64,000 nt of DNA. It comes from Bifidobacterium breve. Its GTDB lineage: Bacteria; Actinomycetota; Actinomycetes; Nanopelagicales; Nanopelagicaceae. A model generated the notes under the pieces. The model did not search any database. It had not been told where the DNA came from and worked only from the letters and a program-made list of their open reading frames with translations. This document shows positions 47,370-56,156 of the stretch, in pieces. The DNA lies in assembly GCA_945860245.1 (NCBI GenBank), contig CAMAPO010000001.1, positions 124,001-188,000 of the forward strand. Direction: 5' to 3'. The position numbers and the translations under genes were made by a program. The stretch's first letter is position 1. The number at the start of each line of letters is the position of its first letter.

Positions 47370-47375
47370 TAACCT
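47370..47375 (+). promoter_or_regulatory. Probable -10 element of metH (leaderless)
   Basis: TAACCT ends 7 nt before the GTG at 47383, only 3 bp from the opposing PAC2 element. There is no room for a cobalamin riboswitch. Confidence 0.5.
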
Positions 47376-47382
47376 CGCTCAT

Positions 47383-50300
47383 GTGACGAGTCAGAATCGC
47401 AATAGAAGCGCTGGGCCCTTGCGCCTAGCCCTAGCTTCGCGCACGGTGATTGCCGATGGCGCTATGGGCACGATGCTTCAGGCGGCAGATCCGACCCTCG
47501 AAGATTTTCAAGGCCACGAGGGCTGTAATGAAATCTTAAATGTTTCCCGTCCAGATATCGTTCGCGCAGTCCATGAGCAGTATTTAGCTTCCGGCGTCGA
47601 TGCGATTGAAACAAATACATTTGGCGCTAATTGGGCAAACCTGGCGGAATACGGAATCGAAGATCGTATTTATGAGTTGGCTTATGCTGGTGCAGTTATT
47701 GCACGCGAGGCTGCGGATAAGGTGAGCACTCCAGAAAGACCCCGCTTTGTATTGGGTTCTTTAGGGCCCGGAACGAAACTTCCCTCACTCGGACATACCA
47801 CCTATCAATTTCTTAAAGACGCTTATTACATAGCATCAAAGGGTTTATTGGACGGTCGCTGCGATGCGTTGCTGATTGAGACTACGCAAGATTTGTTGCA
47901 AGCCAAGGCTGCAATTAATGGAGCACGTCAAGCGATCGCAGAGGTTGGCTACGATGTTGTTCTTATCGCACAAGTGACTGTTGAAACAACTGGCACAATG
48001 TTGTTGGGATCTGAAATAGGTGCCGCACTCAATGCCCTTGAGCCTTTAGAGATTGATCTAATCGGGCTCAATTGCGCCACAGGTCCGGCAGAAATGTCGG
48101 AACATCTTCGTTATCTCTCAAAGTACTCCAACTGCGCTATTTCAGTAATGCCAAATGCGGGCTTACCAATCCTTGGAGCAAAGGGCGCGGAATATCCGCT
48201 CGGACCTGATGAAATGGCGCAAGCGCTAGAAACATTTGTTGGTGATTACGGTATTGCACTTATCGGCGGATGTTGTGGCACAACTCCAGAGCATATGGCG
48301 GCGGTAGTAAAGAAGTTAGGCGCGAAAGCGTTGCCACAACGCAAAAGTGATTTAGATCCTGGCGCATCCTCGCTCTACCAATATGTGCCATTTAGACAAC
48401 AGAATACTTATATGGCAATTGGGGAACGCACCAATGCCAACGGTTCACGCGCCTTTCGCGATGCTCTGGTTAGTGAAGATTGGGAGACCTGCGTTGAAAT
48501 AGCGCGCGATCAGATTCGAGATGGCGCGCATATGCTAGATCTTTCTGTTGATTATGTGGGTCGCGACGGCGCCAAAGATATGATGGAACTTGCAACTCGC
48601 TTCGCTACCGCATCAACTTTGCCGATAGTTTTGGATTCAACTGAACCTGCCGTTTTGAAGGCAGGACTAGAAGCTCTCGGGGGAAGAAGCGTAATTAATT
48701 CCGTTAATTATGAAGATGGCGATGGACCAACGTCGCGATTCGCGCGGATTATGCCTTTAGTGAAAGAACATGGCGCCTCTGTCGTTGCACTCACCATTGA
48801 TGAAGAAGGACAGGCACGTGATTGCGAATGGAAGTTACGCGTTGCTCGCCGATTAATAAATGACCTTAATAAGAATTGGCAGATGAATACTGGTGATATT
48901 TTAATTGACTGCCTCACTTTTCCAATTGCAACGGGACAAGAAGAGACGCGTCGCGATGGAATAGAAACAATTAACGCGATTCGTGCTTTGAAAGCCGAGT
49001 TTCCGCAGGTTCAGACAACGCTGGGTGTATCTAATGTTTCTTTCGGATTAAATCCCGCAGCGCGTGTTGTGCTTAACTCGGTTTTTCTCCACGAATGTGT
49101 TGTAGCAGGCTTAGATTCAGCGATAGTTCATCCATCCAAGATCACACCGCTGGTTCGTATCGAGCAGCGTCAGCGAGAAGTTGCGCTCGATCTTATTTAT
49201 GATCGACGTCAATACGACGGCGAAGTATGTATCTATGATCCGCTAACGGAGTTTCTACAACTCTTTGAAGGCGTTGAGCTTGCAGTATCGCGAAACATCC
49301 GGGCATCCGAACTTGCAGCTCTCCCACTCACCGAACGTTTGCAGCGCCGCATCATTGATGGCGAAAAGGTAGGCCTAACTGATGATTTAGAGTTGGCGAT
49401 GCGAGAAGGCATCAAGCCGCTTTTGATCATCAACGACCATTTACTCGAGGGCATGAAAGTAGTCGGTGAACTCTTTGGCAAAGGTGAGATGCAACTGCCA
49501 TTCGTCTTGCAGAGCGCTGAGGTGATGAAGGCGGCCGTTGCTTACCTCGAACCATTTATGGAGAAGAGTGATGATGGTGGTCGTGGCACGATGCTCTTGG
49601 CCACAGTGAAGGGAGATGTCCACGATATCGGTAAGAATCTTGTCGATATCATCCTGTCGAATAACGGTTATACAGTGGTAAATATCGGCATTAAGCAGAC
49701 CATCAATCAAATTCTTGATGCTGCGCAATCTTCAGATGTAGATGCCATTGGAATGAGCGGCTTGCTTGTTAAATCAACGGTCATCATGAAAGAGAATTTA
49801 GAAGAGATTACCAACCGCGGATTAGCCGAGAAATGGCCAATTGTTCTTGGGGGAGCGGCTCTGACTCGCGCTTTCGTGGAACAAGATCTTGCTGCAGTTT
49901 TTCCAGGTGAGGTTAGATACGCCCGCGATGCCTTTGAAGGCTTGCGTTTAATGGATGCAATTATGGCGGTAAAGAAAGGCGTTCCGGGGGCGGCTCTACC
50001 GGAGCTGCGAGAGCGAAAAGTTCCACTACGTGCGCAGAAGGCAGAAGTTCAAGTTATCGATACAGAACGCAGTGATGTCGCCACAGATGTTGATATTCCC
50101 TCCGCTCCATTCTTTGGTTCGCGCATCATCAAAGGTGTTCCGTTAGCTGATTATGTAGGCATGCTCGATGAGAGAGCGCTCTATGTTGGGCAATGGGGCC
50201 TCAAGGGTGCCCGCGGTGAATTCGATCTAATGGCTGAGAATGAGGGACGCCCTCGCTTGCGCGCATTACTTAATCAAGTCCAATCTAAGGGTTGGCTAAA

Positions 50301-50889
50301 TGCCGCTGTCGTATACGGATACTTCCCTTGTTACAGCGAAGGAAATGATTTAGTAATTCTGCACCACGAGGGTGAGAAGAAGGGGCAAGAGAGAACTCGA
50401 TTCTCATTCCCACGTCAATCCCGTGATCGCCGATTGTGTTTAAGCGATTTCTTCGCTTCCAAAGATTCTGGTAAGACTGATGTAGTTGCATTTCACGTCG
50501 TAACAATGGGATCTGAGATCAGTAAGGCAGCGGCAGAGCTATTCGCCGCTAATAGTTACCGTGAATACCTTGAGCTACACGGTTTATCGGTTCAATTAAC
50601 TGAAGCCCTGGCCGAACATTGGCACGCTCGAGTGCGTGAAGAATTTAAGGTGCGGGGTGATGATGCAGCAGATCTGCAAGGAATCCTAGACCAGGGTTAT
50701 CGCGGCTCACGTTACTCATTTGGTTATCCAGCCTGCCCCAATTTGGAAGATCAAATTCAACTTTGTGAACTTCTGGAACCCGGTCGCATCGGTGTAGAGC
50801 TATCAGAGGAGTTCCAGTTACATCCCGAACAGAGCACATCAGCAATAATTGTTCATCATCCGGAAGCGAAATATTTCAACGCAAATTAG
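47383..50889 (+). CDS. metH: Cobalamin-dependent methionine synthase
   Basis: Methylates homocysteine with 5-methyl-THF through B12. 1168 residues in four modules: homocysteine domain with zinc cysteines (LNCATGPAEM; GGCCGTTP), pterin domain (from about 345, GERTNANGSRAF), B12 cap and Rossmann domain with the histidine ligand in DVHDIGKNL, and the C-terminal reactivation domain (AEHWHARVREEF; SFGYPACPNLEDQ). GTG start. B12 must be made elsewhere or imported. Confidence 0.96.
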   Translation: MTSQNRNRSAGPLRLALASRTVIADGAMGTMLQAADPTLEDFQGHEGCNEILNVSRPDIVRAVHEQYLASGVDAIETNTFGANWANLAEYGIEDRIYELAYAGAVIAREAADKVSTPERPRFVLGSLGPGTKLPSLGHTTYQFLKDAYYIASKGLLDGRCDALLIETTQDLLQAKAAINGARQAIAEVGYDVVLIAQVTVETTGTMLLGSEIGAALNALEPLEIDLIGLNCATGPAEMSEHLRYLSKYSNCAISVMPNAGLPILGAKGAEYPLGPDEMAQALETFVGDYGIALIGGCCGTTPEHMAAVVKKLGAKALPQRKSDLDPGASSLYQYVPFRQQNTYMAIGERTNANGSRAFRDALVSEDWETCVEIARDQIRDGAHMLDLSVDYVGRDGAKDMMELATRFATASTLPIVLDSTEPAVLKAGLEALGGRSVINSVNYEDGDGPTSRFARIMPLVKEHGASVVALTIDEEGQARDCEWKLRVARRLINDLNKNWQMNTGDILIDCLTFPIATGQEETRRDGIETINAIRALKAEFPQVQTTLGVSNVSFGLNPAARVVLNSVFLHECVVAGLDSAIVHPSKITPLVRIEQRQREVALDLIYDRRQYDGEVCIYDPLTEFLQLFEGVELAVSRNIRASELAALPLTERLQRRIIDGEKVGLTDDLELAMREGIKPLLIINDHLLEGMKVVGELFGKGEMQLPFVLQSAEVMKAAVAYLEPFMEKSDDGGRGTMLLATVKGDVHDIGKNLVDIILSNNGYTVVNIGIKQTINQILDAAQSSDVDAIGMSGLLVKSTVIMKENLEEITNRGLAEKWPIVLGGAALTRAFVEQDLAAVFPGEVRYARDAFEGLRLMDAIMAVKKGVPGAALPELRERKVPLRAQKAEVQVIDTERSDVATDVDIPSAPFFGSRIIKGVPLADYVGMLDERALYVGQWGLKGARGEFDLMAENEGRPRLRALLNQVQSKGWLNAAVVYGYFPCYSEGNDLVILHHEGEKKGQERTRFSFPRQSRDRRLCLSDFFASKDSGKTDVVAFHVVTMGSEISKAAAELFAANSYREYLELHGLSVQLTEALAEHWHARVREEFKVRGDDAADLQGILDQGYRGSRYSFGYPACPNLEDQIQLCELLEPGRIGVELSEEFQLHPEQSTSAIIVHHPEAKYFNAN

Positions 50890-50907
50890 CCTTTGAAAGG
50901 TCTTTCC

Positions 50908-51582
50908 ATGTTCCAGGCGGTTCTCTTTGATATGGATGGCCTCTTCATCGATTCTGAACCCGAATGGCACGCTGCGGAATCGGAAATGATGCGCTCCAAC
51001 GGATACGACTGGACTCCGGAAGATCAGCTCAGGTGCTTAGGTGGTCCACTACAGCGTGTTACTGAATATATGTCTGAGTGTTTAAATGGCGCCAAAACAC
51101 CGGAGCAATTAGGAGACTTGATTGTCGAAGAGATGAAGAGGCGTATGGCCGGAAAGGTTTCGCTGATGCCGGGCGCCTTGGAATTTTCGAGAAAGTTAAG
51201 CAAGGCGCGAATTGCCCAAGCTTTAGTGTCTGCGAGTCCGCGTTTGATCGTCGATGCCGTCTTGATTGGTATGGATGAAAAATATTTCGTACACTCGGTC
51301 GCCGCTGGCGATATCGAACGAACCAAACCTTTCCCAGACCCTTATCTACACGCCGCGAAATTGTTAGGCGTAGATATCGAGGACTGCCTGATCTTTGAAG
51401 ATTCTCCGACTGGATTGGCCGCAGCCAGAGCAAGTGGTGCATTTGTAGTAGGGATTCCACACCTTGTAGAGGTGCCAGAAGAACCAAGGCTAAAGATAAT
51501 TGAGAGTTTCAACGGTGTAAGCATCAAGAGTTTAGAGAATTGGTCAGTGATCAACCAACGTGAGCTGGGCAGATCGTCTTAA
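50908..51582 (+). CDS. HAD hydrolase, phosphoglucomutase-like subfamily
   Basis: 224 residues from the ATG at 50908, which has AAAGG 7 nt upstream; an in-frame TTG lies at 50893. The HAD motifs are FDMDGLFIDSE (nucleophile and acid Asp), LVSASPR (Thr/Ser), KPFPDPYL (Lys) and IFEDSPTGLAAARASG. The cap at about 15-80 puts it near beta-phosphoglucomutase and sugar-phosphatase families. Substrate unknown. It follows metH and overlaps the convergent nuclease gene by 32 bp. Confidence 0.87.
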   Translation: MFQAVLFDMDGLFIDSEPEWHAAESEMMRSNGYDWTPEDQLRCLGGPLQRVTEYMSECLNGAKTPEQLGDLIVEEMKRRMAGKVSLMPGALEFSRKLSKARIAQALVSASPRLIVDAVLIGMDEKYFVHSVAAGDIERTKPFPDPYLHAAKLLGVDIEDCLIFEDSPTGLAAARASGAFVVGIPHLVEVPEEPRLKIIESFNGVSIKSLENWSVINQRELGRSS

Positions 51583-52306
51583 AGAAACACCAATCGCATA
51601 AACGTGTCGGCCTTGGTCGAAATTCATTTCGATCAATGGCGCGCAAGATATCTTCCGCGATATCGAAGAGAATTCTCTCGGTCTTAATCAGATCAGCTTC
51701 AGTTGGGATATTTTTCACAAGTCGGGTATCTCCAAGGTAAATCAACTGCAGCAACTTTGGGATAACACCGTGGTTCTTCCAATAGAGCAGAGCATAAACT
51801 CGTAATTGAAAAAGCGCTTTCTCTTCCCAACCAGGTTTAGGCGACTTACCAGTTTTGTAATCAACGATTCGCACTTCACCGGTAGGAGCCACATCGAGGC
51901 GATCTACATAACCGTGCAGGTAAAGTTTCTCAGATAGATCCATCTCTAAGTGAAGTTCGCGATAGGTCGGCTCAAAAGTTGCGGGAGATTCAAGTGCGAA
52001 ATAATTTCCGAGTAACTCTTCTGCCCGCTTAAACCACGCGCCTTGATCTAAAACCAACTCGGCAATTGCTGGCTTAGCCGCGATTTGCGCCTGCCAGCGA
52101 CTGGGTAATAATTCTGCAGCTCTTGCGAGGTCGCGATCGGGGGCTGGCAGCTCAAAGAGATCTTCTAACACGGTGTGAATTAAAGTTCCTCGTTCTGCGT
52201 CGATACTTGGCGGCTCAGGCAGCAAGTCGATCGTTCGATATTTATAGAGTTGTGGACAGTTGTTGAAATCACTTATGCGGCTGGGAGATAGGCGCAACTG
52301 GTCCAT
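51551..52306 (-). CDS. RecB-like PD-(D/E)XK nuclease with predicted Fe-S cluster
   Basis: 251 residues. The nuclease motifs are His44 (GTLIHTVLE), Asp135 (GYVDRLD), and Asp149-x-Lys151 (IVDYKTGK). Cys17, Cys237, Cys240 and Cys246 give the split 1+3 cysteine pattern of AddB/Cas4-like 4Fe-4S nucleases. A stand-alone homologue lies beside trmI in mycobacteria. No cas genes or CRISPR repeats are near, so a Cas4 role is unlikely; DNA repair is the best inference. Confidence 0.88.
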   Translation of the reverse strand: MDQLRLSPSRISDFNNCPQLYKYRTIDLLPEPPSIDAERGTLIHTVLEDLFELPAPDRDLARAAELLPSRWQAQIAAKPAIAELVLDQGAWFKRAEELLGNYFALESPATFEPTYRELHLEMDLSEKLYLHGYVDRLDVAPTGEVRIVDYKTGKSPKPGWEEKALFQLRVYALLYWKNHGVIPKLLQLIYLGDTRLVKNIPTEADLIKTERILFDIAEDILRAIDRNEFRPRPTRLCDWCFFKTICPAHVG

Positions 52307-52313
52307 AAGAAGG

Positions 52314-52319
52314 AAGATA
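52314..52319 (-). promoter_or_regulatory. Probable -10 element of the RecB-like gene (leaderless)
   Basis: Minus-strand TATCTT ends 7 nt before the ATG at 52306. Confidence 0.45.
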
Positions 52320-52341
52320 CAGCCTTTGCGGGGTTAACGCT

Positions 52342-52347
52342 TAAGAT
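52342..52347 (+). promoter_or_regulatory. Probable -10 element of trmI (leaderless)
   Basis: TAAGAT ends 6 nt before the GTG at 52354; no ribosome site is visible. Confidence 0.5.
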
Positions 52348-52353
52348 GCTCCT

Positions 52354-53244
52354 GTGCCAAAGCCACCAAAAGATATAGCCAGTAGCGCTGAAATGCGTAA
52401 CCGTGGATTTTTTGTGGCCGGCGATCGTGTGCAACTCACCGATTCAAAGGGAAAGATTTACAGCATCACAATTACGCCAGGGAAAGAGTGGCACACCCAT
52501 AAGGGCTGGATTGTTCACGACGATCTGATCGGTCTTCCAGAAGGTTCCGTTGTCAGTACAAGTGCAGGGTTAAAGTTCACCGCATTCATTCCACTATTAA
52601 CTGACTACGTTCTCTCTATGCCACGCGGTGCAACGATTGTCTATCCAAAAGATGCGGCGATGATTATCGGATTTGCGGATATCTTTCCTGGCGCGCGCGT
52701 TCTTGAAGCAGGCGTCGGAAGTGGAGCACTGACTCTCTCCCTACTTCGTGCAGTCGGTACTAACGGTCACGTTCATTCAGTTGAACGGCGTGAGGAGTTT
52801 GCTGATAATGCGAAATCAAATATTGAGAATTACTTCGGTGGCCCGCCGGCCAATTGGTCCTTAGATATCGGATCAGTGCAAGAGAAGGAGTTTGACGAGA
52901 ATTTCGACCGTGTCGTACTAGATATGTTGGCACCATGGGAATGTGTGGAGCTTGCAGCAACGGTGCTTCGTCCGGGTGGTGTTTTTATGGCCTATGTCGC
53001 AACGACGACACAATTATCGGCGACGGCAGAGGCGCTTAAGAGCGATGGACACTTTACCGAACCGGAGAGCTTCGAAAGTATGGTTCGCGGTTGGCACCAT
53101 GAAGGTTTAGCGGTGAGACCGCAACAACGAATGATTGGCCACACAGGTTTTCTAATCTTTGCCAGACGAATGGCACCTGGCATTGAAGTCTTGGCGCGCC
53201 GTCGACGTCCTGCGAAAGGTGCTTACGGTGTCACGGAAGACTGA
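52354..53244 (+). CDS. trmI: tRNA (adenine-N1)-methyltransferase TrmI
   Basis: Makes m1A58 in the T-loop of tRNAs. 296 residues. The N-terminal beta domain is followed by the AdoMet fold with VLEAGVGSGALTLSLL (motif I), VHSVERREEFADNA, and DRVVLDMLAPWE (catalytic Asp). GTG start. Orthologue of mycobacterial Rv2118c. It overlaps pafB by 17 bp, whereas in mycobacteria the proteasome genes lie between the two. Confidence 0.93.
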   Translation: MPKPPKDIASSAEMRNRGFFVAGDRVQLTDSKGKIYSITITPGKEWHTHKGWIVHDDLIGLPEGSVVSTSAGLKFTAFIPLLTDYVLSMPRGATIVYPKDAAMIIGFADIFPGARVLEAGVGSGALTLSLLRAVGTNGHVHSVERREEFADNAKSNIENYFGGPPANWSLDIGSVQEKEFDENFDRVVLDMLAPWECVELAATVLRPGGVFMAYVATTTQLSATAEALKSDGHFTEPESFESMVRGWHHEGLAVRPQQRMIGHTGFLIFARRMAPGIEVLARRRRPAKGAYGVTED

Positions 53245-54178
53245 ACGTTTGGTGAATCTAACTATCGCATTACTCGCCACAAAACGCTATATAACTAAAT
53301 CAGAAATATTTCGTACCGTTGATGGTTACGAAGGTACTGATGATAGTAAAGAGCGAATGTTCGAACGTGACAAAGACGATTTGCGAAACCTGGGAATCGA
53401 AATTGAGGTTGGAACATTTGATCCGCTATTTGAAGATGAATCTGGCTATCGAATCAAGCCCGAAAATTATCAATTTCAATTAGGTGAGGTAAACGCCCGA
53501 GAAATCACCTTGCTCTCACTGGCGGCGGAAGCATGGCGTGGTGCTTCGATGGGCCCATCAGCCTTGAGCGCGCTAAATAAGCTGCACGCAATCGGTATTG
53601 AGAGCGATACAGAATTACTTCTTGATCTTGCTCCGGCAATTATCGCCCAGGATGCTAATTTAACGATTGCTATTTCAGCAATCACCTCAAAGACAGTGCT
53701 TTCTTTCGCGTATTTAAATGAAGATTTGCAGCCACAGAGCAGGGTTTTGGAGCCATACGCGGTGACATCACGTTATGGGCATTGGTATGTATTCGGAAAT
53801 GATTTAGATCGCAAAGCGACTCGCCTCTTTCGTTTAGATCGTATTTCAGGTGAGTTTAAGTTGCAGGGCAGATCCGGCACATATGAAATACCTTCTGATC
53901 TAGATGTAAATAACGCCTTCGCTAAATCAGCAGAGCTTTCTACCGCCATTCTCTTCCTAAGGGATGGGCGTGGCCTGAATTTACGCAGCCGAGGTCTACA
54001 AAGTGCTAGTACAAACGCACCTATTGGGTGGCAAGAATTTTCGGTGCAGTATCGAGATCGGGAACGTTTCGTTGAGGAGATTCTCTGGTACGGAAACGAT
54101 GTAATCGTCTCAGGACCGACGGATTTGCGAGCTGAAATCTTGAGCCATTTGAAAGCGGGGGTGGCGACTTATGGCTAA
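53228..54178 (+). CDS. pafB: WYL-domain regulator PafB
   Basis: 316 residues from GTG 53228. The N-terminal winged helix (SRKTERLVNLTIALLATKRY) is followed by WYL and WCX domains; the SFAYLNEDLQPQSRVLEPYA segment fits the WYL fold. PafB works with PafC: in mycobacteria PafBC activates the LexA-independent DNA-damage response. The frame is open back to 53159 but that part lies inside trmI. It overlaps pafC by 8 bp. Named for its usual neighbour pafA, which is missing here. Confidence 0.88.
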   Translation: MSRKTERLVNLTIALLATKRYITKSEIFRTVDGYEGTDDSKERMFERDKDDLRNLGIEIEVGTFDPLFEDESGYRIKPENYQFQLGEVNAREITLLSLAAEAWRGASMGPSALSALNKLHAIGIESDTELLLDLAPAIIAQDANLTIAISAITSKTVLSFAYLNEDLQPQSRVLEPYAVTSRYGHWYVFGNDLDRKATRLFRLDRISGEFKLQGRSGTYEIPSDLDVNNAFAKSAELSTAILFLRDGRGLNLRSRGLQSASTNAPIGWQEFSVQYRDRERFVEEILWYGNDVIVSGPTDLRAEILSHLKAGVATYG

Positions 54179-55103
54179 GACTCAATCCACTCCTGTTGAA
54201 AAGGCTGCCCGACTTTTAGATTTGGTTCCATTTATTTCTACACATCAAGGGATTGCGCTAAGTGAATTAGCAGAGGAATTCAACCTCTCGGAAAATGAAT
54301 TGTTGAGTGACCTAAATACTTTATGGATGTGTGGCCTACCAGGTTACACGCCACTAGAGCTGATAGATCTGGAATTTGAATCTGGCTATGTGAGTATCCG
54401 TAATGCCGAAGTGTTGCAGAGAGTTCGGCTTCTTACTAAACAGGAATTGGTGATTATTCTGTTGGGACTAGACATTTTACGCAGTTCACTTGATTCGGAG
54501 CGCACTGATTTGCAAGACGCTATATCCGGTTTGACCAGAAAGATAAAGGAAATTATTGGAAATATTGCAACCGCGTCTCCGATAGTCGATTCGACCCATC
54601 GCGCGATAATCACTCAAGCAATTGGTAGCAGAATGGATCTGATAGTTAAATACCATTCTGCAATTCGAGATACCGTAACGGAACGCGTGATCACACCTCT
54701 TGAGCTATCACTTGATCATGGCTTTGAAATATTAAATGCCTACTGCCAGAGTGCAGAAGGTTTCCGTACCTTTCGCTTAGATAATATGAGATCGGTAGAA
54801 TTAGCTGGCTCATCCGTTAGCGTCCCAGAGCAAGGCGAGATCACTGACTATCAATGGCAGTTACTCATTAAGTCACGCTTTCGCACATCATCCGAAAGAT
54901 TTAGGTCTATTTATAAGGCGCGAGAATCTACTGAGGGGGAGCAAGTGAGCGTCAACTCCTTCAGCCAAGATTGGTTGCTAAGAAATGCAATGAGCACACT
55001 GGCATCGGTGGAGGTGCAGACTCCGCTATCGGCGCGAACACTGATAGCGCAGAAGTGCCAGCAATCTTTGGAACTTTATGAGAGTTGGTCCTTTCCTAAG
55101 TAA
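54171..55103 (+). CDS. pafC: WYL-domain regulator PafC
   Basis: 310 residues. N-terminal winged helix (EKAARLLDLVPFISTHQGIA, LSELAEEFNLSENELLSDLN) and a C-terminal WYL region from about 145. Partner of PafB; in some Actinobacteria the two are fused. The 8-bp overlap suggests coupled, balanced synthesis. The tatA gene follows 47 bp later. Confidence 0.87.
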   Translation: MAKTQSTPVEKAARLLDLVPFISTHQGIALSELAEEFNLSENELLSDLNTLWMCGLPGYTPLELIDLEFESGYVSIRNAEVLQRVRLLTKQELVIILLGLDILRSSLDSERTDLQDAISGLTRKIKEIIGNIATASPIVDSTHRAIITQAIGSRMDLIVKYHSAIRDTVTERVITPLELSLDHGFEILNAYCQSAEGFRTFRLDNMRSVELAGSSVSVPEQGEITDYQWQLLIKSRFRTSSERFRSIYKARESTEGEQVSVNSFSQDWLLRNAMSTLASVEVQTPLSARTLIAQKCQQSLELYESWSFPK

Positions 55104-55150
55104 TCCGCCCTCAGGCGCGCAAGGAAGTGGTGATGCGCTAAGGAGCGCCC

Positions 55151-55366
55151 ATGCGCTACCTTTTAGCCATGCCTTTCCTACGCGAACCGAGCCACATACT
55201 CTTACTTCTACTCGTGGTCATCATTCTCTTTGGTGCTAAGCGACTTCCAGATTCAGCGCGATCGCTAGGTCGTTCGCTCCGTATCTTTAAGAGCGAGATG
55301 AAAGATATGAAGAACGATGATAAAAACGAGAATAAGGACGATACTGACGGCTCTGCCGCTCGTTAA
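55151..55366 (+). CDS. tatA: Sec-independent translocase subunit TatA
   Basis: 71 residues. A short membrane helix (about 14-27), the hinge [20 protein letters not shown] forming the amphipathic helix, and an acidic/basic tail match TatA, which forms the Tat export pore. ATG 55151 has AAGGAG 5 nt upstream; an internal ATG at 55169 would trim the first six residues. tatC follows after 5 bp. No tatB lies here. Confidence 0.93.
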   Translation: MRYLLAMPFLREPSHILLLLLVVIILFGAKRLPDSARSLGRSLRIFKSEMKDMKNDDKNENKDDTDGSAAR

Positions 55367-55371
55367 CCGCT

Positions 55372-56151
55372 ATGACGACCTCCGTCGGCGGTCGCATGCC
55401 GCTAATAGAACATCTCCGAGAGTTTCGTAAACGAGTTGTTCGCTCCGCGCTTGCGATTTCTATGGGTTCAGTTATTGGATGGTTCTTTTACAACGAGATA
55501 ATAACCAAGTTAGCCGAGCCAGTCTGCGATCTCGCCGCCGCCCAAGCCAGCGGAGCTAACAATTGTGGCGCTCTCTACATCAACGGTGTCCTAGGTCCGC
55601 TAAATTTACAGATCAAGGTAGCAATTTTATCTGGAGTTATCTTAACTGCGCCTATTTGGCTCTACCAACTCTGGGCGTTTATCGCACCCGCCCTGCACCG
55701 TCGCGAAAAGAAGTATTCAGTCTTCTTTCTAATTGCGGCAACTCCTTTCTTCGCGGCTGGAACATATCTTGGTTACTCAATCCTTCCAGTTGCGGTACGA
55801 GTATTGTTTGGATTTACTCCTGATGCCCTAAACAACTTAGTCAGATTTGATGATTATCTTGATTTTGTTATGCGAGCAATCTTGCTCTTCGGCATCGCCT
55901 TCGAGTTACCAGTCTTCTTAGTGACATTTAATTTAATCGGCTTCCTAAGTGGAATGGCGATCTTGAAACCGTGGCGTATCTGGGTCTTTGCAATAACTCT
56001 CTTCGTCGCAGGCTTCACGCCTAGCGCTGATCCGCTTTCTATGGCCGCGCTAGCACTGCCACTGATTGGGTTCTATCTACTGGCGGGAGTGATCGCTTTA
56101 TTAAATGATCGTCGTAGGGCGAAAAAGAGCGCACTTACCGAGCAGATATAA
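55372..56151 (+). CDS. tatC: Sec-independent translocase subunit TatC
   Basis: 259 residues, six membrane helices. MPLIEHLREFRKRVVRSALA is the conserved cytoplasmic N-terminus that recognises the twin-arginine signal; LYQLWAFIAPALHRREKK and FGIAFELPVFLV with its conserved glutamate are family motifs. pafBC-tatAC-helicase order matches mycobacteria. Confidence 0.96.
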   Translation: MTTSVGGRMPLIEHLREFRKRVVRSALAISMGSVIGWFFYNEIITKLAEPVCDLAAAQASGANNCGALYINGVLGPLNLQIKVAILSGVILTAPIWLYQLWAFIAPALHRREKKYSVFFLIAATPFFAAGTYLGYSILPVAVRVLFGFTPDALNNLVRFDDYLDFVMRAILLFGIAFELPVFLVTFNLIGFLSGMAILKPWRIWVFAITLFVAGFTPSADPLSMAALALPLIGFYLLAGVIALLNDRRRAKKSALTEQI

Positions 56152-56156
56152 ATAGT

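Noticed and set aside
47355-47382. Cobalamin riboswitch upstream of metH
   Set aside because: The gap is 28 bp, far too short for a B12 riboswitch.
51551-52306. RecB-like nuclease as a Cas4 component of a CRISPR system
   Set aside because: No repeats, spacers or other cas genes occur in the window, and the gene is a conserved neighbour of trmI in mycobacteria.
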